From: Scatophagus argus
Lineage: Eukaryota > Chordata > Actinopteri > Scatophagidae
NCBI RefSeq assembly: GCF_020382885.2
Contig: NC_058506.1
Location: forward strand, 14,734,318 to 14,798,317
Direction: 5' to 3'
DNA length: 64,000 bases
Under the pieces are notes generated by a model. That model saw only the letters and a list, made by a program, of their open reading frames with translations, searched no databases and was not told the DNA's origin. This document shows, piece by piece, positions 1-11,100 of the stretch (positions within the stretch are counted from its first letter, which is position 1; each line of letters starts with the position of its first letter). A program made the translations under genes and the position numbers.

Positions 1-259
1 TACTTGGACTGGATTGCAAAACGTAATGAGTCATAGCTTTCATTTATATGGAACTTTAGACATACGTAGTGTTAGATCAACAGTGTTTATAAGACAAGTC
101 ATCATACAGATCACTAAGCATGTGGTTCTTACAACCTGACTGGCTCAGCTTTATGTATTTGTGACGTTTTATAATACAGTTTAAACTAAGTCTCTCTGTG
201 TTTACGTGAATGTCAGAAGATGTATACAGTGTATGTCATATGTATGGTGTGTGTCTCAG

Positions 260-1479
260 GCTCACATGCAGGCTCGTTTTGTGATCCTGCGTGTTCTGCT
301 GGAGGCCGGGGAGGGCCTGGTGTGTCTGGAGGAAATGACGGGACAGGATGGCAAACCTGATGCTCGAATCACTTTGGACCGAAGCAAGATCCACACCGTG
401 GGCAAGAACGCCATCAGCAGGTTCCTGCGTAAACTGCAGGTATGTCCACACTTCTGGCAGACAATTGTCCAGACAGCATACAACAAATCCTGAAAAAGAA
501 AATATAGGAATCTAGTGAAATGAAAGTAATACATCGTAGGTACTTTTCAGTGAAATTGCGCCAACACACAACTCATCATTCCTTTTTTTTGTTTTTAAAC
601 TTTCAATTACTTGAAGGTGCTGTGTGTAGTTTACTTGTGAACAGACTAAGGTTTCTCACTAAAACTCAGTGCGTATCATTGAGGCCTAAAATAAATAATC
701 AGAATAAATGCGATGAATCCATTTTTCCTCATAAAACATTTGCAAAGTAGATTTTTTTTAACATTCGGAAACCTGCTTTAAACCTGTTTATCATGAGTAA
801 ATAATCTTCTTTTATGCCTTTGTTGGAAGATAACTGCTTCAAACTAACTTTATACTAAGATGACATGAAAAAATAATAACCCCTTGCTGACTGTGAACTC
901 CTAGCTTGTTAGCCTATGTCTTAAAAAAATGATCGAATTAGCGCAGTTTCCAAAAAGTGTAAATGTAAAAATGGCCGTTGATGTTGAGTGATACGAATAT
1001 TATAATTAATCATCTCTCTGATCCTGTTGATTTCACCCACCTCCACAGCCAACACATTTCCAACCTGATTTCACTGTTTTGTAGGTCTTTAAGTCGACAG
1101 CAGATGTGGTTGGTGGCAGGGCTCTCTATGAGGGCTATTCCACTGTCAACGACACCGGTACCCACAACTTCCTGCGTCTGAGGGAGACCGTCTTGCTGAG
1201 GAAGGAAGTTCGTAAGATATTTGTCCAGGCCAACAGCAGAGTCAGTGGTAAGTACCTGCATCTGACGGTTCCCTTATGTTCAGAAATGCGATCGTAAAGT
1301 ATTCACTTTGTGCCTGCCTCTGTGTGTGCTTTCCAGGGGACACCGTAGAGCTGGTGGAATACGAAGGCAGCGCAGCAGGTTTGATTCGCTCCTTCGCTGA
1401 GCGGTTCCCAGACGACGCAGAGCAGCTGGAGGCTGACCTCTTGGAAATGAACAAAAGAGACGCCCCCTGCTGGTGTTGA
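260..1479 (+). CDS. dpp3: Dipeptidyl peptidase III, last three coding exons (gene enters from the left)
   Basis: This is the 3' end of the gene for a cytosolic zinc exopeptidase (family M49) that removes N-terminal dipeptides from oligopeptides. Coding exons are 260-439, 1085-1247 and 1337-1479, joined with phases 0 and 1 and ending in TGA. The translation is collinear with the DPP3 C-terminal region, for example [40 protein letters not shown] and [16 protein letters not shown]. The zinc-binding HELLGH and EECRAE motifs lie upstream, outside the window. The protein ends DAPCWC. Splice sites are canonical (CTCAG/GCT, CAG/GTATGT, TTGTAG/GTC, GTG/GTAAGT, TTCCAG/GGG). The next gene, the RIN1-like one, is convergent. 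Identity is near certain by family knowledge; orthology was not tested by tree. Confidence 0.93.
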
Positions 1480-3182
1480 TGGAAGGACGCTGTGATCCGA
1501 GGGCTTTAAAAATGCCAGCTGAAATCAAATTTTTTTCTTTAACATGTGAAAGCAAACTGAATTTTAATGGATGTGGATGTCTTAATGTATACGCATAAAA
1601 GAAGTACAGATACAAATCTTTTTACAAAACACTTCTGAGTAGAATTAAAGTTTCATACTTAAAGCCATAAAGATAGAACGGATCTGCCAAAGACACAATT
1701 CAAAGTTTTTACAGCCACGGTCCAATTTCAGGTTTATCTTTGATAACAGAATCAAATCAGAATTAATGAGCTGATAATTAATACCACACAGTCACTCTTC
1801 TAGATGCATTTATGGAATCCGTTTTTCTAATAAGACATTCAGATTTGTCCATTAAACCGATGCTGCCTATTAATAAAAATGATTTCTATGTATAAAAGTG
1901 TATGCAAGTGACTGTAGGTATGCCTCACTTTTTAATTGTGACAGTCAAAAATTGGCTCCAGATATTCATGAAATTATAATTACGACATGATTTGTCTGTG
2001 CTTAACATGATGTTCATCAACTGGTTTTGGTCATTGGTTTTAATTGTGCGCCCAACTCTATTGATGCGCCTTGGTGTTGTCGATGATTTTGACAGGTTAA
2101 GACTGTTAACTAGCTGCGATGAAAGCTGAATGTTGACTGTCAGACAAAATTCTTACTGAGCTATGATATAAAGAAGTCGTGGATTTACTTGATTGTACAA
2201 AATGTTGTAGTGTGTGGTGTCTGGAGGACCCTAAAATAAGAACACCATATGAAATGAAATGTCGTCTGCACAAATAAAATTAGTTTGAGAAGATCTTGGT
2301 GGGGGTTTTTTTTCTACCAAACCATATGACATTCACTCGTTTCACTTTTGGAAATTCACCTACAAGCATTGGCTTTTAGTATATTTTAATATGACTGAAC
2401 CTGCAGACATGTTGACACACACATGTCTGCAAAGAAGGTTTGTTATGTTCAGTCAGAAACAGCATCTCTCTTGGTTTCCCATTAAAGCAAGATTAAACAA
2501 CTCAAAAAGCCTCGACAATGCCTTATGATTGCAGAATATTATAATCTGACATTTTCTCCTACAAGGAACCAGAATGTTGTCTCTGAACCAAATCACTACA
2601 AGAACCTCTTCATGATCAGAGCCTTTAAGTGATTGTGACAGCAACAACTGAATTGTAGTAACAACAGGATCATTCACATCACCCACTGTTATGTTTATAT
2701 ATTGTCATGCAGTTGATCATCTCCCACAGCTTTGATTTTTGACAAACGGGGTTTGATTGTCATACATTTTGTCAGTAACACTATTACAACAATGGCTGTG
2801 ATTTTTATTTGTAGCTTTGATGGGAAAAATAAAACACACTGAAGGTTAATTTTGATGGCATACCCAACTCAGTAAATATTCTATTTAATTAGTTTTCAGA
2901 AAATACTGATATCAAAGGAAACAAATGGCTGCCTGTCATAATTGTAAAATGTAAAATTTAAAAATTAGATAGTAGTTAAAACATGCAGAACAACCAATAT
3001 TATAATTCAAATTTTTGGTTTTGTAAAACCTATTTAACTTAAAAGTTTTGCTCTATTGAACTCTGTTGTATTCAGAATGACTCTCCTGGGAGATTACTTA
3101 GTGACTGATATCTACACAAGTAATTCTACACAGTGCTTCATGATATCACACAATATAATTCAGTTACAGTCTGAAATGTTCT
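1480..3182. other. dpp3 3'UTR and convergent spacer between dpp3 and the RIN1-like gene
   Basis: AT-rich non-coding DNA. Plus-strand AATAAA-type signals near 1872 and 2273 are candidate dpp3 polyadenylation signals. On the minus strand, TTTATT near 2800 reads AATAAA and could end the RIN1-like transcript. I looked on the minus strand for exons that could supply the missing VPS9 and RA domains and found none. A minus ORF at 2453-2686 resembles no family I know and has no codon or splice support. Confidence 0.5.
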
Positions 3183-6099
3183 CTAGAGGTTTGGACCACC
3201 GTCCTCTTTGTGGGGTGAGTGAGACGGAGTCTCTGCCGGCCCCCCGAGACTGCCGAAAGAACTGCAGCTGTCTGTATCACTGAGAGAGGCAGCACTCATA
3301 TGCAAAACCAGAGCCTCTTCCTCCGCTTCCTTCTTTTTGTGCAGGTCCTCATTTGTCTCATCATCTTCGTTCTTATTTTCATCCGCACCTGCTCCCACCT
3401 CCTCGGCCTCTCCCTCCGAGCTCTGCTGATCCGGTCTTGAAGGAGAAACGGGAGTCTGATAGGCCTGCTCTGTCAGCGGAGAGAGGGCTAGAGAGGTGAA
3501 GGGAGACAGAGAGAAGGGGACCTGAGGAGAGGGAGATGGGGACTGATAGGGCGAAAGAGAGGGCGAAGCGCTGGGCGAGTCGCGTGGAGAGAGGGAACGG
3601 GGAAGCTTGGGAGAAAGAGATGGGGACTGATAAGGTGAGAGGGAGGGAGAAGCACCGGGAGAGTCATGAGGAGAGAGGGTCGGAGATACTTTGGGGAAAA
3701 GGGGGCGCGCTGTCGGAGAAACAGATGGGGAGAGGTAAGGAGGGAATAAGGGAGAATGGGAGAAACTGATCAGTGGAGAGGGCTCCATGTAGTCTGAGCC
3801 ATCTGGAAGGTGCTCCATTACTGTTGGGAGCTGAGCTGCTGCCTCATCTCCCCTGACTCCAGCTTTACTTTGGCCTGGTCCCATCTGAGTTTGACCCTGC
3901 TCCTGCAGCTCAAGCTGGAAATGAGGAGATGATGACGAATGCTGAACTTGGACCTCATTAGGGTTGTCCTGCATCTGTTTCAGGGACTGCTGGGAATCCT
4001 GAAATGTAGAATCAATCTGCCCGGCTTGTCTCGGGGCTTGGGCTTTACATTTTCCTTTGGTTTTGGGCATCAGAGGTGGTGGAGGCGGAGGAGCAAGTGG
4101 GGGCGACAGCATGGTCGACGTCTCCGTGGAAATCCGTACTTTGAGGCTGCGTTTGAACATGCGCCGTCTGGACGAAGCGTTCTGGGACTGCAGGAAAAGT
4201 GGATTGATGAAGCAGAGAGCTCCCTGGCCGGAGCCACAGTCCAACTCTCTGGGGCTGCGCGTCGTGATGGGACAAAACTCACGGAACACGGTGGGCTTGT
4301 GACCTGACTGTTTGGTGTCACTGTCTGATTCAGGTGCTGTCTCGAGTAGCCTGTCTGAATTGGGCTGGGAAGGTGAGTCAGGCTGAGCTGCAGAACCCGT
4401 CTGTGGTGCAGCAGCAGGCGGGGCTGAGGTTACAGCGCCTGGCTTCTTCTCCTCGTCTTTCTTGGGCTTAGGCGCCTGTCGTGGCCCACGGACATTTAGG
4501 TGGGAACTCCAGAATTCTGTTAAGAAAGAAAGATTTTTTTTTTCATTATTGTGACGCAGAGATATTTGCTTAATTAAAATATAATTTCTTCCTTTGATAT
4601 CTTAATAAATTCATAAACTGTACAAATTAATACATTTAGTACATTACCTCCTAACAACTTTGAAGCCACCTTGTAAAAACTTTTTGCTGGTTTTACATGT
4701 TACAGTATGTCAAACTCCAAAACATTTGTTAATTTATAATTGTTTGATGTTTCATAAGAAATGCAAAATTTTAAAAGACAAACAAATTTTTCCAGCGTTT
4801 ATGTTTGTTACCCAGCAGCTGGGAGGTAATTACTGTACGTATAGTATGTGGGCACCTTGTGTAAGTAAATCCTTTAAAGACCCATGTATTTGAGGTTGAG
4901 GTTACAAAATCTGCTGTCAGGAAACAAGGAGTTGCATTCACCCACCTATTCCCATATGTGAGATGGACTCCAGCTCCTTGTGGGATGCTGCCTTTGCAAT
5001 GGCTTCAGGAAGCTCCAGAGGGAAGGGTAATACATCTCTGACACAATGACAATATATAATATTAACATCAATAACATACATATAACAAATTGCTGAGGGA
5101 GTTAAGGTAATAAAAAGAAAACTTTAATTGATTATGCTTTCACAAGAAGAGCTGAGGAAAAGGAGAATGAGACAAGAATTTACCTGCTGACACAGTAGAA
5201 GGAAATCAGCCTTGGGAGATCTGGAAAGCTTATGGCTGAAGTCTCCAGAGACAGAGCTGCAGGAAAGGATAAAGGATAGTTAGAACCGACAATGTGGACC
5301 ATGTGGTTGTACTGCCTCTGGGATCTTTTCTATTAGAACAATGGGTGTGTAGGCATATTAACGTTAAAATACTTAAAGAAGGACACACTGAAAAGTTTTA
5401 TTCCTTACAATCTTAAAGCTCAGTGTGTTGAAATTAAACTCTTTGTTTTGGGTAACCACAGCAAACTCTGTCTTGTTTTAATATACAGAAGACTAACTAC
5501 TGCAGTAAGATAAGAGCTTGATACATGAGTCCACAGGCTTGACTCAACATTTCTGTTCCAGAGAAAGCAGATTCAGTCTGGATAGCTAAGTGCTGAGGTC
5601 AGACACAGAAAACACATCATGTTCTTACTGGACTGTTCCTCCGTGATCCCGAACTGCTGGACGAAGGATGGCACGCTGTCGTCTGCCAAACGGACACACA
5701 GCACGTTTCTCTGTGAGGTACGAGACTTACGTACCAGGAAGGTCTGCAGAAAAACCCAATTGATCACCGAGTGAACATGCAAGCATGTGGTACACGGACA
5801 AAGAAGGCAAGAGAAGGCACACAGCGTGTGTGTGTGTGTAAGTGTGTTCAAAGACATAGTGTACTTTCTTTCGTTTAAGTGTATGTGGCTCTGACCCCAG
5901 GAGGCTCTCGCTGCAGTATGTGCAGGGCAGTGGCAGGGTTGATTGACAGCTGAAACCATACAGGAACAGTAAGCAGAAGACGGTCCAGTACGCTGATGCT
6001 CCTCAGAGAGCCCCGGCCCCTTTGATGGCCCAAAAACTTTGGCTTTGACGGCTGAGTGGGCTCTGGGAAATCATACAGTGGTTCCTCTTGTTGTGCCAT
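3183..6099 (-). CDS. rin1: RIN1-like Ras/Rab interactor: SH2 domain plus Ser-Pro-rich tail, no VPS9 domain
   Basis: Coding exons in transcript order are 6099-5896, 5743-5629, 5256-5184, 5037-4946 and 4516-3183. The phases join in frame to give 605 residues. The N-terminus carries PLYDFPEP and LDRLLLTVPVWFQL. The SH2 domain follows, with FLVRKS and its FLVR arginine at about residue 73, then SFPDLPRLISFYC, then the RIN1-typical HKELESISHMGI, REFCPITTRSPREL and MFKRSLKVRISTETS. After PPLAPPPPPPLM comes a Ser-Pro repeat tail and an acidic stretch, then a TAG stop. RIN1 proteins normally continue into VPS9 (a Rab5 exchange domain) and a Ras-association domain, which bind RAB5 and RAS; neither is present here. 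The ATG is the first codon after a TAG acceptor at 6100, so an upstream 5'UTR exon is expected, although an earlier start is not excluded. Family identity is strong. Which teleost paralogue it is, and whether the gene is complete, remain uncertain. Confidence 0.82.
3475..3770 (-). repeat. 84-bp tandem duplication encoding Ser-Pro repeats in the RIN1-like tail
   Basis: Two diverged copies begin near 3535 and 3619 (the word gatggggactgata recurs), giving an 84-bp, 28-residue period. The encoded unit is rich in SLSPYQSPS-type motifs, with weaker SP motifs on either side. The reading frame is kept across both copies. Confidence 0.7.
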
Positions 6100-6110
6100 C
6101 TACACAAACG

Positions 6111-6128
6111 CACACACACACACACACA
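6111..6128. repeat. (CA)n microsatellite
   Basis: On the minus strand this reads (TG)n ending about 10 bases before the acceptor of the first coding exon of the RIN1-like gene. Confidence 0.9.
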
Positions 6129-6129
6129 A

Positions 6130-7364
6130 CAAGAAGTACACACATGGTTATTAATTGTCCCGCAGCTGATCGTGCACATCACGCATAAACTACATGCTAC
6201 AGGTGGTTATTGTCTGTCCCTGTGGCTTACATTTACAAGAGGAAGAAGGGTAGGATGGCTGCACACAGAGACAGACACACACCTGCGTAATAAATCCTTC
6301 GGATTGGGCCAGCAAGTCCAGACTTGGTAAAGTGTAGCTACACCTCAGACAGAGCTTAAATTCAATAGGACGCTACGGCAAAAAGAACGTTTTCTAAAAT
6401 AAAGGCACACAGAACAGACAAATGCCACAAAAGGTGATCTAACATTGAATATTAAAAGTAAAGAAAACTGGAAACGATAATATTTGTTTCAAGCCCTTCT
6501 AGGTTTGCCTCACAACTAAAGCTGCCCTTACCGCAGCCTACATGTCAACATCTGCCTGGATCCGCAGCGCGCATTCCTGTAAAATTTGTAAGCAACATTT
6601 CCTCTTCAAACTATTATGCACACAAAGTCTTCCTGCTGCAGTCACACAACTTGTTGCTTCAAATCTAAGTACTGCAGCATTCCTTGGCTCGTTATTTACC
6701 TCTGCTTTGCCCCGATTCTTCTTTTTAAATCCCCTTATGATGGCATGCTCCTTATCCTTCCATCAGCTTTAAAACGATGAAAGTCAACTTCTCGTCCACC
6801 TTGGCCAGTCATAACCTTTGTTCCCTGATTCGGAGACGTCTCGCGTCTTTGACTCCTCCCACCCTCCCACCTGATCCCACCTGGTAATAAAACACGTCAT
6901 ATTACACATGCCTTGGAAGATAGGCTCACGTGTCCCAAACTGAATTATGCGTACTGCAGTTTTATTGACTAACAGTAGTTTGTAGTAATAAGTATTACAT
7001 AACCTAGTACTGGGTTAGTGTATTTGCTTTTAACAGCCTAGCTGTTATTGTAGGCCTACATTACGTGAAGCCTAGACCTAGTGGCATACTTAGCCGTTTT
7101 CGATAGAAAACAGTTGTTAACAGTAACAATTCTAACGTTAGTAATGCTAACCATAGCAAAATAGTTACAACTTCCCCTTTTCCAAATAGCATTAGCAATA
7201 TATCTTGCTAACTTTCACTGGAAAACATCTACAAGTCTTATAGCGTTATGTCCAAGCCATAGCATAATAAAAAAATAACATTAGTGACACTGTATGAGAG
7301 TTTACTCTATGTGTCATGGGGCATTTTGTGAAATCCATGGTGATTAAACTTGTGAAACTGCGCC
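6130..7364. other. Head-to-head spacer between the RIN1-like gene and rbm14
   Basis: The two genes are transcribed away from each other from here. No coding exon was recognised. The RIN1-like gene needs at least one upstream untranslated exon in this interval, most likely around 6500-6900, where the DNA becomes richer in C and CpG, but I cannot place a start site. The stretch 6900-7360 is AT-rich with no recognisable element. Confidence 0.4.
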
Positions 7365-7450
7365 CCCTCTCGGCTGACAGCGCAGTGACGGCACCTCTAG
7401 AAACCGGAGCCGGATGTGAGGTTTGAAATACAGCTCCACGACCGCGTTGG
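7365..7450 (+). promoter_or_regulatory. Probable rbm14 core promoter and untranslated first exon
   Basis: A short GC-richer island contains an ETS-like CCGGATGT at 7410-7417 and a CRE-like gtgacg near 7386. It ends in an excellent donor, GG/GTAAGAAG, at 7450/7451. The next acceptor in the correct orientation is 8123/8124, just before the rbm14 ATG, so this is the likely 5'UTR exon. There is no TATA box, as expected for a housekeeping RNA-binding protein gene. The start site itself is inferred. Confidence 0.45.
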
Positions 7451-8123
7451 GTAAGAAGTCTGTTCAGCAGCTAGGCTGGCATAATTAATGTTTTTCCTCC
7501 ATTTTCTGCTGAATTGAAAACCGAATAGGCTCGGCCGTAGATAATATTTTTATGCTAGCTCATACCAGTAGTGGATCGCTAGTTTAAGAAACCCTTTCGA
7601 CCACTGTGATGAAAAACACGGAGTTAGCATTAGCTAGCTAGCTTAGCTAACGTTAGCTACCTCGTCAGTGTTTGCGTTTAACAAAATGGCCAGTGGCAGT
7701 AGTTATTAGCTAATTGTCGGCCGTATACTGAGATCACTTCTTGTCATACAATCCATTTTACGTGACTATGCGCACATGCTTTATCAGGCAATAGCTAGCC
7801 AACCTCGCAGGTACACCGGCTGTCTCTAACTTCATTGGATCATTTTTTTTAGCCGCGAAAGTTAACGGGTTTCATTAGCTTTGCTAATAAAATGCTACTA
7901 GGCAACGCCATTACGCTTCTTATAGTAATAAACTTAACAGCTCAAATTCCAAATAAAGTAACCCCATGTAGTATCACTTTAGATGAATAAAATCAGTTCC
8001 TATTCATCTGTATGAATTTTATCAAAAACGGGAATGTTTCGATGATATTCAGTAACTAAACAAATAATGTTAGCGTTACGCAAAGTATCCAACTTAACCA
8101 AAGTATCCTGTCAACTCTTGCAG

Positions 8124-8135
8124 ATGTCTGGTTGA
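8124..8135 (+). promoter_or_regulatory. Three-codon upstream ORF (M-S-G-stop) in the rbm14 leader
   Basis: The first bases of the exon after acceptor 8123 are ATG TCT GGT TGA. It closes seven bases before the main ATG, which itself begins ATG AGC GGT. Scanning ribosomes would meet it first, though its context is poor. Confidence 0.5.
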
Positions 8136-8142
8136 TACAGAG

Positions 8143-11100
8143 ATGAGCGGTGAGAACGTGAAGTTGTTCGTGGGGAACCTTCCTTTAGATGCAACTCACG
8201 ACGAGATTAACAAGCTTTTTGCACCATATGGAGAGATCAACACTTGTTCTTTGCTCAGACAGTATGCCTTCGTTACTCTGAAGGGAGAGGGGGCAGCTGA
8301 CAGGTAAGCAGTTGTTCATGACCTCTCCTTAGATATTATGAATGTCTTGTAGTTTTAAAAATATACTCTCCTAGCATTGGGATATGAAATTTTTATACGC
8401 AAACATACTTTGAAACACAGATTTAAATATATAGTTTTCACCTCCTTTGTTAATCACTGACTCAGTTTCCTAACATCTTGTCAGGTAACATTAAAATAAC
8501 CCAATCTATCAGTTTTGAAAACATTAAACAGAAGTATTTCTTACAGTTGTTGGTTATGCTTGTCCTTGACGATTCCCTGTGTTAAATCTGAGTTGGTTAA
8601 ACTTCCTTTGTGGTAGGACATCATCAGTTAATTCTTGCTCTTATTCTCACAGGGCCATACGGCATCTTGATGGCAAAGAATACAGAGGCAGGCCCCTGGT
8701 GGTTGAGGAGTCACGTGCACGCCCACCAAACTCCACTAAAGTGTTTGTGGGGAATCTCAGTGCAACATGTTCAGCAGATGACTTGCACGGGTTGTTCTCA
8801 ACCTTTGGAAGAGTTTTAGATTGCGATAAAGTCAAAGGTGAGTTAGTAAGCCACCAACTTGTGAATAACCAATACTAGTCATGCCACAGAAATAATAGTT
8901 TGATTTTAGGTGTGAATCTTGCTTTGCAGTGTACAAAAATGAGCTGGTTCCTTTGAGCACGTTGTAAGATAACAATAATCTTGTCAGATTACAGTGCTCT
9001 AAAGTTTGGAGGGCCTACAGTTTCATATAGATGCACCTCTTCAATAGTGCTAAACAGAAAGTGACAATCAGAATGTGGAAAGCATTCATTTTATTTTGAA
9101 ATCATGCTAACACTTACCTCCCTGTTTAATGTATACTCTACAGCCAGATTATGCTCAAATGTTGGCTATGCATTTGTGCATATGGAGAGGAAGGAGGATG
9201 CTGTGGCAGCAATTGAGGCACTCAACGGGACCATGTACAAGGGCCGTCAGCTGGCCGTCGAGCTGTCCAAAGCCCAGCCTTTGATCAACCAGATTGTAAC
9301 CAGTGGAAATTCAGCAGGTGTAACAGCAGGTGGAGATGATGGCTCCATTTGTTTTTATGTGTTTTGCATGTAATTAAATGCTGAAGACAACTCGTGCATG
9401 TTCTCATCATGTTTTGTGCTCTCTTCTCATTGCAGGTGGACTTCTTCCGAGACCTCATCCTTCACTAGAGCATCACCAGAGTCAAGCAGCTGTGCTAGCA
9501 GCAGCTGCAGCAGCTGCAGCCGGACTACCCATACAAGTGAGTTAATCCTGCAGTGGAGCATCCATTATCTTGGGAAACCTTCAAATTAACCTCTGAAAAC
9601 TGGGACACATGGGCAAAATTCATAATAGCTCATGACTTCATGAACTGACTTGCCTCAGTCATTTGTTAGTAGAGTTGCTTTCAGACTGATGCTTAAAAAA
9701 TACCCTCACATGTTCCTGAACATTATTATGTACATGAATTCAGTTTGAGTATATTTAAAATGTTTTAAATGCTTGTGTCTTTCATCTTTAATTGCAGGTT
9801 CAGCAAAGTGTCCATAACTCATTCTACAACACCACATCCTTTGACCCCACCTATGCTGCACTAAAAGGGATTACAAGCGCAAAAGGTGCAGATGGGATGA
9901 TATATGGTGCTCTCGCCAGCCAGGTGTATGGCACTGTTGCTGATCAGGTGTACCAGGATTTGGCCGTTCACAACTCTGGATCCACCGCCGTGGCTGTAGA
10001 AGCAGAGCCATCAGCCGAACCAGATCCAACAACGCTCTTTGAGGCAGCAAGAGCCAAGTTCTTTCAGGAGGGACAGAAGGTGTTTTTAAATTTTATATAA
10101 GTAAAGGGAAAAAATAAACAACGTTTAATGTTTTTCTCAATATGTATTTTGCATTTGACCTTTTTCTTATGTTTATTTGCCAATGTTTTCAATTAAAGGT
10201 TCTGGCAGAGCAGCAGGCAGGGAGAAAGACGTCAACTTCAGATAATGAGCGAGACCGCAGCCCAATCAGAGGAAATCGAGCCCCACTCCTCCCCGACCCG
10301 GTTCCGGGTTCCTTTGCTCAGATACGACCCAAACGTCGTGCACTGCTCCCGACACCACCTGGAGCACCTGAAGAGTCTCCAGCTGCCACAGACGCTCCTG
10401 AAGGGTCAGATCCTGTTGCTAGGTACACATAACGCGTTATGATAGAGGGAGAAAAATAAGTGTACTATTCCTGCCTCTAGGACATTTCACATATAATAAT
10501 AATAATAACAACAACAATAAAAATAATAATAATAATAATATTAGTTTGTTTTCATTACACTGATTAGTGATTACAAAGTACTTTACAAAAACAAACAATA
10601 AAACAAAATGCAGTTGAGATGGAGTGTACGCATGAAATGTAACATTTAGATTAATTTGCATTGTTCCTACTCCAGGTCATACACAGAGTACTACCAGCAA
10701 ATGCATCAATATCAGCAGTATCAACAGTACCAGCAACAGTACCAGTACCTCCAGTATGCCTACACCAATCCTCCTCCGCCACCTCCTCCACCTCCACCGG
10801 CCACCACGCAGGCACAGGCCTCCAACACAGCCCCTCCTCCTCCAGGGACATACTCTGCACCTCCAGACTATGCTACATCGGGAGACTACAGACCGCCGGG
10901 AACATATGACACTTCGGGAAGTTACGACGCCTCATCGGGGAGCTACAGCACTTCATCTGGGAGCTATGATGCCTCGTCTGGAGCCTATGACGCATCTGGA
11001 GCCTATGGAGCACCAGGAACATATGATTCATCCGGAGCTTACACAGCAGTGGGAAGCTACTCCACATCCACACCGTATGAGCAGACACCCTCACACGGGC

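Noticed and set aside
2453-2686. 77-codon minus ORF between dpp3 and the RIN1-like gene
   Set aside because: No resemblance to VPS9 or RA domains, no splice sites at useful places, AT-rich context; a chance ORF.
4045-4321. Several overlapping ORFs in other frames over the RIN1-like large exon
   Set aside because: Shadow frames of a GC-rich coding exon; only one frame matches RIN1.
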